64,000 bases of DNA from Porogramme epimiltina. Taxonomy: Eukaryota > Basidiomycota > Agaricomycetes > Polyporales > Polyporaceae. Below, one piece after another: positions 1-12,724 of the stretch (positions within the stretch are counted from its first letter, which is position 1; every line of letters starts with the position of its first letter). The DNA lies in the NCBI GenBank assembly GCA_900155495.1, contig FTLJ01000362.1, positions 101,602 through 165,601 on the forward strand, read 5' to 3'. The notes under the pieces were generated by a model. The model had not been told where the DNA came from and ran no database searches. It was given only the letters and a program-made list of their open reading frames with translations. Made by a program: the position numbers and the translations under genes.

Positions 1-3000
1 CCGACGCAGTGAGGGTCCGATCGGCGAAGCCCAACATGGAGTAGATATTGAGCGTCGCGCCAAATTGGGAGGCTACCCCGTGATGACGTCATAGGATACA
101 AAACGTCCGTCCCAGCTCGTGGCTGTCTATGAATCGCTTTGGCTACGTGAGTACCTTTCACGGAGAATACAACGCTGTAATCTCTCTGACGCCACTCCCA
201 ACAGGTCCTAGGACGACGTACTTTTGTGTATGATACTCCCCGCTCACTACCGATCCTCCCTGGGAACCTGCGGTCTCGACGAGCCTACGCAGATCCAGAA
301 GTGCCCCCGTAAAAGAGGGCTGTTCTGTGAGACTCCGATGACAGAAAAGCTGTCCTCCCCGAGATCCAAGGGCAGCAACACTGTCATATTCTTCCCCCAT
401 CCTCCCCGGGCCCGACATTCCGTGCGGATCGGCCGAGTCCACGTTCTTTTCAGTCAGCCGCTGAGATGTAACGCTCCGATGAGGTCAGCGAAAACGAGAT
501 CAACGTCACCCTGCTGGGCCGCAGTCCGCTGAAGAATCCGCGCTCTTCCGCGGCATACACACATATCCCTACCATCGTCCACATACCGGTGAATATTGCA
601 GCCTTGTCCTCCGACGGCGCCGGTCCCGCCGCACTGTGTGCACCCTGGGCTCGCGCAGGCATCGCGCTAGGCTATTCCAGGTACACAATTGTCTCATCCG
701 CACAGGAGCGGACCATAACGGCAGAAGTATCGGCAATCCACATATCAGCGCCCCCACGTAGCTGTGTATTCAGTCCTGCGCTTTGTGGGCGCATACGAGT
801 ACGCGGGAACGCGATTTGATGTGGTTGTGCTGTGTCTGACGAATACACCGTGCGATGTAGAAGGAACGAAGGAGCGCGCAGGCGCGCGGGAGGTGCGGCA
901 GCGCGCGCTAGAACCCGGCGCGGGCAGGGGAGCAAAGCACGGCCTCCCGCCCTAGTGGGCTTCCCAATACAAGGGCAGCGATTAGCGAGGGGACGCCTGT
1001 GTCGGTGGGGGCGCGTGGGGGGCGCGCGAGCCTCGAGAGGCTGGTGACGGGGGCCCAGCCCGCCCGCGGCCCGCCATTCAGAAATTGCGCCTTGGGAGCG
1101 CAATTTACACCCTCGAGGCGGGCATGGGCCAGGGGTGGGGAGGCCCGTTCGCACGTCTGGCGGTCGCCGGGAGGCTCATTGGCACGCGCAGAGATGGCAG
1201 AACCTCCATCGATGGGCCCGCCCCGCGCCGCCACCGGCCACTGCCAGGCCGCTGGTTTGTGCCCACGCCCGTTCTCGAGGGAAACGCCGCGGGAGACGCG
1301 CGAAGCCACTCTAGGTGCGCGCCTGCGCCTGCGCGGGCGCACGCGAACGGCGCCGCTGACGTCCGCACGCGGGTTCCTTAAGTTCTGGAACCCGTCCGGC
1401 CGGGGAGGAGATTTCCGGGCCCGCATTACAGCAGCGCACTCGGCGACCATTACGCTGCACGGCGAGCGGCGACGGTCGAGCGGGGGGATACGCGGGGACC
1501 TGAGGGCGGGCCCGCCCCGCCCACAGGGGAGTATCCCAGCAGTATCGTTAGGTGGACGGGCAGGACACGTGCGATAGGCTCAGAGTTTGGGAAGACATAA
1601 GCGAGAGGCGGGAAACGAGGCTGGCGCGCAGGCGCGGCGAGGAGGCGTCGAAGGCCTTCATGCCCAAGGTCCGCGCGCAGTGCCCGCCATATGGCGCGCG
1701 GATAACGCGCAGCCCGTCATATGTGCCTAAATACACGATATATTCCGTCCCCCCCCCCCTCAAGTAAGATATATGCGATAAGTCTAGCGTCCGCAGCGCG
1801 AGCGAAGGGCGCGACTGGGCTGGTCGGGGGCGGCGGAGAGAGGGTGGTAGTTAGGCGGGGTACAGCATAGCGCGTAATGTTCACGGCAGCGAGGATCCAG
1901 GACGGCCGTCAACGACGCCACTAAACGCTAATTCTACCTCCTCAGCATCGTCCGCATAAGCCACTCCTAAGAATGAAGGGGCAGCAAAGTCGGGGACTCT
2001 GCAGCCTCTGCTGCAAAAGGCCCGCTCTCGGCAGGAGCGCAGACCCGCCACCTCGTACGCTTGATCCCCAACTGGGAGCGCTTCCCGCACCGCATATGGC
2101 CCTGCGAGGACGATAGTGCGATGCTGGCGCCGATCTTGTCCCCTGAATGTGAGAGCGTGCGGTCCCAGCTTGGGCCTGCGTTGGCCGGGCTGGGCGCCGC
2201 GTCGTTTTGCGAGGCGCGCGCGATGTCGAAGACGAAGCACGACCCGTCACATGCCGTGTCGTGTGAACAGCGGGGGAGGTACAGCACGCGCGACGCCGCG
2301 GAGAGCCCAGCTTCGAGCGCGCGGCCGCGCTGGAGGCCAGCGAGTGGGCCCTCGACAGTGCCAGCGCGACAGAAGGCAGCGTCGGGCGACACGACTCAGC
2401 GCTGCCGTCAGCAACCACGCCATCGGCGGCGCGCGGCCGCATGGAGATCCGACACCAGGGCGGACGTAGCGGCGACGACATATCGGAGCGTCGAGGTTGG
2501 GAGGAGGACGCCGGCGGCTCGCGGCGTCTCGCGCAGGGTTTCTGTGCAATTCTGCATGTAAGTTAACCGGACAGGTCTCGCACGTTAATACAAGGCGTCC
2601 TACGTACAAGGATAGCGCGCCGGGCGGGGCACCGAGCGCGAGGGGCGAGGCAGCCGCCGCCCTTCCTCGCGCGCCGTTCCCCCGCACGCGGGACGACGAA
2701 GCGAGGGAGGGGCCCACGAGGTAGGGAACGCGACGTCGAATCCGGGCGACGCCCTCCCTACCTGCGCACGCGCACGCACGCACGGCCTGCGCCTCCTGGG
2801 GGGCGGGCGAGGGGGGCAGGCGGCCGCGCGCGCAGGGGCGAGCGTGACCGCCACGGGCGTGCCAAATGAAAGCCTGCAGGTGATGCGATGGGCGACCCAG
2901 ATACGTCCGCCCCGGGAGATGAACGCGTTCGCCAAAACTTTCCGCGTGCACCTGGCGACCGGGTTCCCGCCGTCGCAGCATTGCGCTCGCTCGCCGCTTT

Positions 3001-3738
3001 CTGTGATGGAACGCGGGTTTCTGACGAGCGCGGGTGCGCGAGCGGGTGCGTGTGCGAGGGCGTCGAGGGCGACGTCGGAGAGGTGGGTCCTGGAGGACCG
3101 TAGTGGCCGTGGGGGGGTGTGATCAGGCGATGGAGATTCTCCGATCATGAGAAATCGGGACGCCTAGAAGGTTTGCAAGGGCGTCTCGAATGCGCTCAAT
3201 GGCACCCGGGCGACTGCGTGGACGCGTTTAGGCGGCAGGGGGGCTGCTGCTGGGACGGGGCTGCGGCACGAAAATGCCGGGGAGCGTTCTGCGGGAGGGC
3301 CGCAGGGCGATCCGTATGTTCCTGGGATCCGTATTTCATGGAATCTGGGGAGGATTCGACGGCAGCACGGTGCGGGAAGGGCACAGGTCGAAAGAGGCCG
3401 GCAGTGTGCACCGGTGGACATAGCCAGAGAACGAGAAGGCGGGGGCGGCGGACGCAGCCGCCGAGTGGAATGGGGCGGAGACGGTTGGCGCGGCGGCGAT
3501 TCCGGGCGGCGCCTGAAGTGGCGGAGGGACCCGAGCCTGATCTAGCCGGGGCGAGATAATCTTTGCAGAGCCTCGCCGGAAACACGTTGCACGGATAACC
3601 TGAAGAGGGAAACGGACACTATTCGACGGTATTCATTTTCGCGAATGGCGCCGATGGGCTCAGTCATCCCCGCCCCAGCAGAGTTTGCCAGCGTCGCCTT
3701 CCGCTGCCGTGGTCCGAGGGTCCCACCGCCTTGGGAAG
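1..3738. other. GC-rich stretch without a supported gene
   Basis: I see no recognisable protein, spliced model or RNA here. Open frames on both strands are short, Arg/Ala/Pro-rich and overlap one another, as expected from GC-rich non-coding DNA. The right end is the promoter side of the gene that starts at 3852. Confidence 0.5.
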
Positions 3739-3744
3739 TATAAG
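3739..3744 (+). promoter_or_regulatory. TATA-like box of the Ser/Pro-rich gene
   Basis: TATAAG lies 113 bp upstream of the ATG at 3852 and is followed by a pyrimidine-rich leader, the usual layout of fungal core promoters. Confidence 0.5.
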
Positions 3745-3851
3745 TATACACCTCTCACCCTCCCAGGCCGCCCTTTTGTTCCAGCCGCCACTGCACCATC
3801 TCATCCGCACTGCTTTATCATCCTACCTACCCTCCTCTCCTGGCGCAAGAC

Positions 3852-5583
3852 ATGACCGAGTACGCCACCGACCCAGAGGTCATCCAGGAGTTCCTCCACG
3901 CCCGCAACCGGACAGCTAACTGGGTCAGCGTCCACTCGCGCGGCGTCAACTTCGTCTCCGCCTCTTCGCCGCCGTCTATGATCAGCGACGAGGACGCGCC
4001 GAGCTATGGGCCCAGTGAGTCCGACGCGTCCAGCTCACACTCCACCCCTCCACGCATGCTCCTCCGCTACGACGACGGCCGGCCAGACGTCCCCATCTCG
4101 CACGAGCACTCCTCCTCCTCGCCAACACACAGCCGATCGAGCGGCCGGCCGCCCTCGTCGTCGCGCCACTCCCAGCCGCGATCGCGATCAGGCTCGCTCT
4201 CGCCAACGGATCCGCGCCGCGCGCCTGCGTACGGCCAGCCGTCGTCGCTGTCGTACGCCTCGGGCTCGCAGTACGCAGCAGCAGCAGCAAGCCTGAACGC
4301 GGCCCCAGAGAACATACGGGTGCTGCCGTCCCGCCAGGCCGAAGACTCCCAGCGGCCGCGGGCGTCTAGCTCGTCGCATCAGCGTCATGCGTCGGGACAG
4401 GCCCTGTTCCCGCCGCACGCACCCTCGATCCACGATAGAGTTCCGCCCCTCGCAGATCCCCTCCACGCCTCGAACCGGGCTCCGCACCCACATCCGCCCA
4501 GCCACCCCCGCCCATCCGCCAACCAGCCGATTCCGATTCCCGCTTCTCCGCCCACCGTAGGCCCCTCGGCGCAACCCCATAATGGCGGTTCCCGCTTCTA
4601 CGAGCGTCCAGGCATGGCTGCGTCCCAGGCCGGCCTACCCTATTCCTACTCCCCGCCTGCGATCGTCTACGCTCCGTCCGGGCGACATCACAGGTCCAAC
4701 TACCAGCCCCCCGCGATAGTCTACTCGCCCTCATCGCATCACCGCCGCGCCCCAGGAATGGCATTCAGCAGATCCGACCCCACCCCGCAGCCGAACCGGT
4801 ACTCCCCAGAAACGAATGCCGGACACACCCCATTCCCATCTGTGCAGGGCTCGGTATCGCAGGGCCGCCCGCGGCACCAATCTCTTAGCGCGGCAGATCG
4901 CGAATCCCCCCGCGGCCGCAGCTTCGCGCCCACGTCAGGGCGCGACCGCATGCGCACCCGCTCACCGACCCCTTCACTCGAGAGCGACACAATGAGCGAC
5001 AGCTCAGGGAGCACGTATTACGTCCTGCCTTCGCCCGGCCAAAAAGTACAGATCATCGTGAGTGTCTACCGTCATTATCTGACTTCTTTGTCCCGATCGC
5101 CCAACGTGCGTGAGGGCTGCACGTCTGCGGCGCTGCGCGATCGTGCTTTTTCGCAGTTTGGGACGTCGACCACAGCCGATCTGGCCGCCCCGTGTATTTC
5201 ATTCTGCGCGATCTCGACCACGGAGATTACGATGTGCAACGCCTCGCACGCGTTGCTCCGGCTTCCCCTTCCCTTTATCTTCGTCATCGTCCGCCTCTCG
5301 AGGAGTAGCAATACTGACGCATCCACAGGTACCCAACTCCGCGTCGATATACACGCAGACGCCGCCGGCGAAAGCCCCGCGCACCCCGCGCACGCCGTCG
5401 TCGCCGTCCTCTCCTTCGTCCTCGGGCAGCATGAAGAAGCCGTTCTTCGCACGGATATTCTCCCGCGCCTCTGGCTCGGTGGACTCGCGCGGCTCCAGCG
5501 GCCAGGGTAAGCGCCTTCGCTGGCACACTACCGCGGGCGGTTCGAGTGCTCACCTCCCTCCCCCGTTCGCAAGCCCGCGGTGA
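3852..5583 (+). CDS. Ser/Pro-rich low-complexity protein, copy A (paralogue of 27278-28072)
   Basis: Function unknown. The model has two exons: 3852-5057, an intron (GTGAGT...CACAG) at 5058-5328, then 5329-5583, giving 486 residues. Reading phase is kept across the junction. The protein is disordered: runs of Ser, Pro, His and Arg, no signal peptide, no membrane segment. It shares architecture with the protein at 27278. Both begin MTEY followed by an acidic/hydrophobic start, both carry Tyr-rich Pro/Ser repeats such as PPAIVY-type blocks, both have a conserved SPGQ/TPGQ segment followed by a hydrophobic strand (the intron falls just after it here), and both end with a short basic-aromatic motif (KKPFFARIFSR here). 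The ATG is chosen because it matches the paralogue start and follows a pyrimidine-rich leader. A GTAAGC at 5509 could be another donor, so the last 25 or so residues are uncertain. Confidence 0.85.
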
Positions 5584-5849
5584 GCGGGGCCGGATTCCCG
5601 TCCCGTGGCGGTCGCAGGCAAGCGTTCGCGCGCGCTAGGAAGGCCGTGTGTGTGCAGGAGTGACGAGCGCGGACCGGTGTGTGTGGTACGTGGGCGCTCT
5701 GCAACTGAGTCCGCTCGGATGCTGATGCGCAAACTTTGGGGTGTGAACAGAATCCGGCATCGGCAGCGCTCTCTACAGCAGGAAAGGCGTTCTTGTTTTC
5801 GCTCAGGCGCGCTGGCGCCTCTGGGGTGTCAGGGTGTTGTAGCCTCTAA

Positions 5850-6260
5850 CCTCGACCTCTTCACCTTTCGTCTCATCCCCGTCTCTTATCTCCAATCCCG
5901 TTCCTCTCTACACTCTCCCGATACGTCTTTTGTTTTCCCCCCATTACTGCGTAACGTGACACTGACACTGCCTCCGCTCAACGCTACGCCACACACACTC
6001 ATTCTTCGGCTTCTGTTCGCTCCCCCTTTCTTCGCCACTTACTCGTCTCTTCCTCTGATCGCCACCTCTGCTCTCCACCACTCCTTCAAGCTCCTCACTC
6101 TCGCCTCTCGCCTGTGCGCAGCACAACTCTCGCCCTGGAGTCGGACGCTCGCTGCGCTTTCTTGTTCCCATGATCCGTCTTCCTTTGTCCTAACTCACAC
6201 CACCATCATCTGCATCGGTATCTCCATTCACGACCAACACTCACGACACTGTACTCCACG
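5850..6260 (+). other. Pyrimidine-rich 3' flank of copy A
   Basis: The strand in mRNA sense is strongly C/T-rich for about 400 nt after the stop codon. The frame open through it gives only Ser/Leu/Pro-rich translation with no homology I recognise, so I read it as 3' UTR. Similar C/T-rich tracts follow the paralogue at 27278 and the HMG-box gene. Confidence 0.5.
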
Positions 6261-8916
6261 CACATTTCCTGTCCTTTTTGTGTATTACTACAATCAAATA
6301 CGAAACGCGCTACCCCCCTCCACCCCCCTCCCGCTCCCACATAGATGTATCGCTCCGGCCCACCGTGTACTATATCGCTATACTCATCCGTAATGCATAC
6401 GTACCTCGAATCAAGGCACCCGGTTGTGCGCCACACCTTTCGCGTGGATCAAAAGGTGTCGTCGGCGTCCTGAGAGCTCCCCGCGCCCCTCCGTCATCTT
6501 TACGTACGCACGTACGCCCGTTGCGCGTCGATAGCGAGGCCGGGCGTCGCCGCGCGCACACGACGGAGGGGCGTGTCGTGCGCGTCGGACATGATCGTGC
6601 GCACGCCGGCTCCGTCAGCGGGGGGCCTCGCCGGGCGATAGCTATAGAGATCACCGCGAGTGCTGGTGACGTCCGCGCCTTCTGAGCCGCGAAGGCGCGG
6701 TCGGGTGACCCGGGCGCCCGCCGCCTGCGGCCGCGTTATGGCCCGCAGATTGCAGATGGCGCTATCGGAGGCTAACGCAGGGCTAAGCCTCTAAAGTCTA
6801 CGGGCGGGCCGCGTTACGACACCGAGTGGCTCGCGAACGCGCGCGAGCCCGCAAGAAGGGCGTCCTCTGGGGCTCCTGCTACATCATGCGGCTGCCCGCC
6901 AGCGCTGTGGCCAACGGTGGTATCCTCTGCGAGCATGCGCCCCCTCGTGTGCGGGCATAGTGTCACAGTGGCCCGGCGCACTCGCGAGGGTGGAACGTTG
7001 CGCCGCAGCGGGACGTTGTGGCTGAATGGAGAGCGCTCCAACCTGGCGCGTGAGCCTCCAGAGAGCTGCTCCGGTGACCCTCGTCGTCCCGAGCCGTAAC
7101 GCCCTGCGGAGCGCCACATATCAAGAGCCCTCTGAGGGCCGACGCTCTAGCCTCCCGTTGACGTTTCCGCCTCCGACGAAGGGGTGTTTGGCAGCTTCTT
7201 TCGGAATATCGATGCAGAAGTGCAGAAGGGGGTGGGTCTAAGCTGCATGAGCTGCAAGACAAGTGCCCTAGTGACTTATTCAGTGTCCATTTGGATTTTG
7301 GCATGCCTCTTGCTATTGACTCACCTGGCAGCGGGCCGCAAGAAGATGCCCAGCTTGAACAATGACCTTCCGTCAGAGCGGGTGTAGCATCCGATGTTAG
7401 CCGGGGGTCGCTTCAGGGAATTAATGGTGCTTGTGGGGTCGGGGAGGCGGCGGCTTCACCGCTACTAGGTTTGGGCCCCATTCTTGCCCTGATCCACCAT
7501 CTCCGTCGCCTGGTTGCCTTGTGATTTTATACATATGCATATGCACTGTGATTGTATTCCATTTGTACAAACAAGAGCAAGGAGTAGCGCACACTATAAT
7601 TTCTGCGGAAGGAGAGAGTTGCGGGGATGTTGGAGTTTGGTGGTGAACGTAAAAGGTATGACGCCCACGGGAACAGACCGCCTGGTTAACTCTCCTGCCA
7701 ACCACCGGCCAGAAAGATAATTCTGAGAGCAAGAACTCGTAACATTTAGCTTACCGCAGACGCGTACGCATGAACTTTGTGTCCCGGCCTTCATACAAAG
7801 ACCTTCGAACACGTCCCGACCCCAGCACCCCCGCTGTCCCGCTCACCCTCTCACCCTCGTTCACTCTACGAGAAGGAGAACTCACCAGAACCCGCATCGT
7901 ACGTACACCCCGGTCCGACTGCAGCGGGTTCGAATTCGGACACGCGACGCACGCCGTCGCGTCCGCCGTACCCCACGAGGCGGCCCAGAGCCTCGCAGCC
8001 CGGATCGCACGGAGGGATGGCGGCGGCTCGAGGCGCCCGTCGCACGCACAATGCTGGAGGGATGGAGATAAGTACGATACGGTTTAGGCATGTCCAGGTA
8101 CGCACCGCCCTCGCTCCGCACGGCGGCGCGCGTGGCCGGCTCGCAGCTCGGTCGAATGTCCAGCATGGACACCGGCGGCGCAGCGCGCTGTGATGCAGCG
8201 GCGCCGCGCTTTTGTCATGGAACGCAGCCCCTGCGCGTGCTTATGCGCGTGCGAGCAGTGGCGAGGCCGCAGCGACGTGCACGGAAGCGCGTCGGACTCG
8301 GAGGAAACGCCGCGGCGCAGCCGCTGCAACCACGCTTGCTTTGTGCGCACCGAGCACGTTGGACAACGGGCTCGCGGCCCACCGCGGTCGCGTAGAGATG
8401 CGCCTCGTGGGTGCGGTACGCATCAACGCGCGAGCGCGCTATGCAGCATGTGTGCATATAAGGACGAGTGTGGTGTTGGGGTGCCTTGCCGAGCTGACGC
8501 GCTGCTCGGGATCGGACGAGCGGGACGTGCATCCCGGAGCGCAGACCATTCTACAGGTGCCTGCCGCGCAGCAAGCGCATCTAGTCGCGCTGTGGCCCTG
8601 GCCGTGGGTTTGAACTTTGAATGTTGCGCGCCCTTGACAAGCTGTAAGCGCCCATTAGCTGTTTGAGTCATGCGCGCATGTCACGCGGTCGGAAAACCCA
8701 GCGACACAGCCCACCCCTTGCGCGGTCATTCGTGGATGGACGACAGGAGAGAGGATAGATTGCGCGATCCACGATCAACTGTAATAATGAGCGTATACGA
8801 TAAACGATAAACAGTGAACAATCAACCAGAGTCCATAAGATGCGCCATAGGGTATGTGAGGTGCGGCATGTGTACATGCGTGGGTCCGCGTCGGGTGTAG
8901 CGCGGGCCCGTGGAGA
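6261..8916. other. Intergenic region, nothing recognised
   Basis: No spliced gene, RNA or element could be supported on either strand. It ends at the stop codon of the minus-strand MetE-like gene. Confidence 0.45.
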
Positions 8917-11083
8917 CTACTCGATGGGCCCCCACACCGAGCGCGCAACATCGCGCACGAGGGTGAGCTTCTTCGCAGCGTCCTATACGGTAGCACGTAG
9001 CACATAAGCATAAGCATGGTCAACGACGGATGCAGAGGGTGCGCGGCGCACTACGGCCGAAGAGACGTACCTCGAGCGAGATGAAATTGACTTTTGAGTG
9101 AGACGAGAAGCCGCATTGGGGGCTTAGAGCGAGCCTGCGTGCAGCGAAGGAGGGAAAGAGAGGGACCGCATTATCAGCGTCAGCGCTCGGGACCGTGCGG
9201 AAGCGATCTGCGGAAGCTAGAGGGGAAGAGGGGAAGCAGGTTGTGTAGGACGTGCCATGCTAGGTAGACAGGTTGCGGAGATTGGCTGGGGTGTGACACA
9301 GGGGATAGAATGCAGGGAAGGGACAACGGAAGAAAGGAGGGGAGGAAGGAAAGCGAACGTACTGAGCGAGAGCCTCGCGCTGTGTCCGTGGGACGTCTCC
9401 GCGGGTCATCGCGTCTGCAGCTTGCATGATACGCTCGCGTAGCGCGGCAGGGTCCTCCATCTGCAAAGAAGGAAAAGAAGGAGAAGGGCGGGTTTCAGCC
9501 ACCCGCCGGGTGCAGTCCGGGCACGCAGATCGCAACTTTGGTTAGTATTCGGCAGCGAGCGCTGCGGGCGCACGCACCTTCGCGGTCTTGGTAGAAAGGA
9601 GGCCGAGGACGACGACCTTGTTCCGCGGGAGGTGACGGAGCGGCCCGAAGCCGCCTGCACGAGCGGTGTCATATTCAAGCTGCGAGGAACAGGGTCGCGT
9701 CAGCGTGGAAGGCCAAGTGTGAACGGAGGGGGCGGCGTACGTAGAAGCAGTCGGCGCTGACTCGGGTGAATAACGCCTTGGCGATGAAATCGTATGGCCC
9801 TTTCGCAAAGCCCGTCGCATCGGGCTGCGCACAAGTGGTCAGAGACGAGTGTGGCTGGGTGTAGCACCCAAGACTGGCACGCACTTTGACGTTTCCGCGA
9901 CATACATGTATGCCCGCGACCATCCCCGCCGGCCGGTCACGCAAGCACGCGTCGAGCACGCCGAGGTACGTGTCAAGCAATCGCGCGGGGTCGACGCCCG
10001 ACTCACGCATTCGCCTGCGGAAGTCCTCATCGCAGAAGCACGCCAAGATGGGGTCGTCTATCTGGATCCTGCCTACAAATGTCCAAAAATGTCGTCGCTC
10101 AGCGTGGGGTCACACGAGCGGCGGAAGAGACGGAGACGTACGGCAGCCGCGGGCATAGAGATCTTGAAGCTCTTCGCGGTATATCCGCACGATGTCGGTA
10201 AAGTATTCGGCTACGGCGGGGCGGGATTAGAAGTAGTCAAGGGGGCGGCGGCGGCGGCGGCGGCCCCAGGGTCGGGATGCGCTCACTGTCGTTGGAGTAC
10301 GCAGAAGGCTCGTACGTGTACTTCCCGTGGCGGAAGTGAAACCACTCCGGTGCGCCCATGGTCACTTTGAGCTTGCCGGCGTTCTGCAACTCTCGTCAGC
10401 ACGAGCTAGAAGAAGCGGGCCGCGCAGCGCAGGGACGCGCACCTGTGGGCCGGCGATCTTTTTCAACGCGTCGAAGGCGTCGCCGTACAACGGTACCGTG
10501 CGTCGCAGCTTGGCCTAACGCCACCGTGAGGGATGGCAAATCGGTGGGAAATAGGGCGGCGGCGCACCGTGCATATGCGCGTCACGCCGGGCCAGGAGCG
10601 GACAAAGTTGTACGTCTGGCGGGCACTCAGTCTCCGCGGATCGAAACCGGGGGATTCCAGGTCGCGCTTACGTTGAACATGTACTCCGGCGCTGCAGGAA
10701 ACTTTAAACATGTTTATCTCTCCAAACGGAAAAGCCACGCACCGTTGGCTATGCCCTTGATCCCGCTGAGCCGATCAAACACGCCCTCGTGGAATATGGC
10801 TCTGAACAGAGACGCGCACAGGCAATGCCGCCCAAGCAGCGGACACGGTGAGTCTCTCTGGCTTGCAGCTGGTGAGGGAGAAAGTGCACCTGCGAAACTC
10901 GCCGTCTGTGATGACCGGGAGGCCGAGATCGAGTTGGAAGCGAACGATCGCGGCAATGGCGGCGTCTTCGCGCGCGCGCAGCTCGTCTGCGGAACACTTT
11001 CCGACCTCGTACGCGGCGCGCGCGTGGAGGAGGGCGTCGGGGCGTTGAAAGGAGCCGATGTGCTCAGCGCGGGGCACGCGCAT
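8917..11083 (-). CDS. MetE-like (cobalamin-independent methionine synthase C-terminal type) methyltransferase
   Basis: This is a UROD/MetE-like barrel protein of the short type found in fungi and bacteria (compare YxjG/YxjH), probably a zinc-dependent methyl transfer enzyme; the substrate is not known. Thirteen exons fit in phase: 11083-10890, 10801-10743, 10691-10672, 10615-10568, 10514-10443, 10383-10287, 10210-10142, 10072-9885, 9824-9741, 9679-9578, 9460-9363, 9134-9071 and 8982-8917. They encode 386 residues, the usual length. Family landmarks occur in order: AEHIGS near the N terminus, TDGEFRR (about 59-65), KVTM (about 137-140), IQIDDP (189-194), HVCRGN (242-247), LEYDTARAG (278-286) and SPQCGF (348-353). 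The expected zinc ligands His242, Cys244, Glu279 and Cys351 are all present. An in-frame ATG upstream at 11188 would add a low-complexity extension; I prefer 11083 because a TATA box at 11238-11244 places it after a normal leader. Confidence 0.93.
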
Positions 11084-11237
11084 CGTGGTCGTTGTCGGAG
11101 TCGTGTGAGGAGAGGGGGAGGTTGGGGACGCGAAGGGAGACGCGAGTGCGAGAGGAGCCGAATGTGATCTTGGAGAGGTTTTCTGCACAGGCAGTGCGGC
11201 GCGGCTTGAGAGACCGGTAGATGACCGGCGGAGGGCG

Positions 11238-11244
11238 TTTTATA
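11238..11244 (-). promoter_or_regulatory. TATA box of the MetE-like gene
   Basis: TATAAAA on the minus strand, about 155 bp upstream of the chosen start codon. Confidence 0.6.
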
Positions 11245-12651
11245 CATAGCCGGCGCGGCGGGGGCAGGGGGGCGGCCGGGCACCAAGGGGCACCGATCGT
11301 CCGCGCGAAAGCAGTAATCGCAGGCCCCGATCCGGGAGAGCGAGGGCGCGGGCGCGGGACGCGGGACGCAAAGCGCGGCGATGGCGCGGCGCGGGGGTCA
11401 CAGGGGGTGCGGGGCAGATAGTGGCGTCGGTCCTGGGGGCGTCGGCGCGGGTAGCACGGCTGGGCGGCCGGGCGCGCGCGCAGAGGCTGGAGCAGGGGCA
11501 GCCACCCACCCTCACGCACACGCACAAGACGGGCGCGAGGGCTAGCACGGGCTAGCATGAGAAGCGGCGAGCGGCGTCCTGCGCTGGCCCAACCTCGCTT
11601 CCGACCCCGCCCACGCCCGGATGCGGCATCCACCGCGCCACCGCCCGGCCCATTCAGTTCCTCCTTGCTCTGTGCGGTGCGCCTCGTCACCTGCGGGTAA
11701 GCTCCGCGCTATCAGGCACCCCGGGCGCATAACGCGGAATGACATAGGCCCGCGGGCAGCGTGCAGACTGCACAGGACGGCCTTCTAGTCGTTAGCGTCC
11801 GCGCGCCGACATAAGGACCTGTGTGGCCAGAATGGAGTCAGTGCTCGTTGCGGCGCGTGAAGGGTGATCAGAAGTGGGTGACGTACCGATCCATTCCCTC
11901 TGGGTTCCTGAGCACTCCGCACGTCTTGTTTGCCTATTCTGTTCGACAACACGGTGGCTGGCTAGAATGTTGGTGTTGATCTACGAGACCGATTGTTGCA
12001 TGAAACATGCCGCACAGTCTGCGATCTGGAAGACCTCGGTGATTGCGGTGCGCAAAATGAGGAGTTTGGTAGGAGGCGTTGGAGTCTGCAGGGAACATGG
12101 AGGCTTCTGACGAGGTCCACGTCACAGGGACGATTCGGTGAGAAATCCTCTATCTTGACGATGGGTACCCAGGCCTGGTCTCTGATGATAGAAGCCATAT
12201 ATGAACCATATATTTAGTTTTATGAGGCGATTTTGTATGGCGCTGTTTGGTCGCGGCGCACTGCCCGCTAGATCCGTTGCGCCTAAGACCCATTCGAACA
12301 TTTTCCTGGGTAGAAGTTGTTGGGCTCAAAATAAAGGAAAAGCTTGGAGCTTGGAGGTGCTTCGCTCTACAGAACATGAAGAGACGCTGAATTGAAGGCA
12401 ATCTTCGATTGTTGGGTATAATCTATAGAATGATTAATGAGTCTTCAACGAATTCGGGATATCTGGGTGAATTGGATCACCTCAAGCTAGCGTTCAGCGT
12501 TAAACCAAGGTTGTCTCTATTAGATGAGACCTTGAGTCGTCGTACGAGACAACCGAACTCTTCTTCGTAGCTCGTGAGAGTGTAGAAGAGATGGGACAAG
12601 TATTTTGGCGTCGAAGACGAGACCAACTTCTTGTGATTGGTTAGGCTCGTC
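11245..12651. other. Intergenic region, GC-rich then A/T-richer
   Basis: The first half is GC-rich promoter-side DNA. From about 11870 the base composition falls markedly and continues A/T-rich to about 13080, across the left end of the inverted-repeat element. No gene recognised. Confidence 0.45.
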
Positions 12652-12724
12652 CCCAGCCTGTTTGGCGTGATGGGAAATTCAAACTCAGTCGAGGGCTCCT
12701 TAAGTTAGCGCCAAACAGGCTGGG
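12652..12724. repeat. Perfect 16-bp inverted repeat (hairpin) at the left end of the TIR element
   Basis: The 16 bases at 12652-12667 are the exact reverse complement of 12709-12724, with a loop of about 41 nt. The right arm overlaps the first five bases of the long terminal inverted repeat. Confidence 0.85.

Noticed and set aside
5509..5650. A third exon of Ser/Pro-rich copy A after a GTAAGC donor
   Set aside because: Two acceptors are possible and neither gives an end resembling copy B; kept only as an uncertainty in the feature.
7920..7940. GGTTCGAATTC resembling a tRNA B box
   Set aside because: No A box or foldable cloverleaf around it; no tRNA found anywhere in the window.
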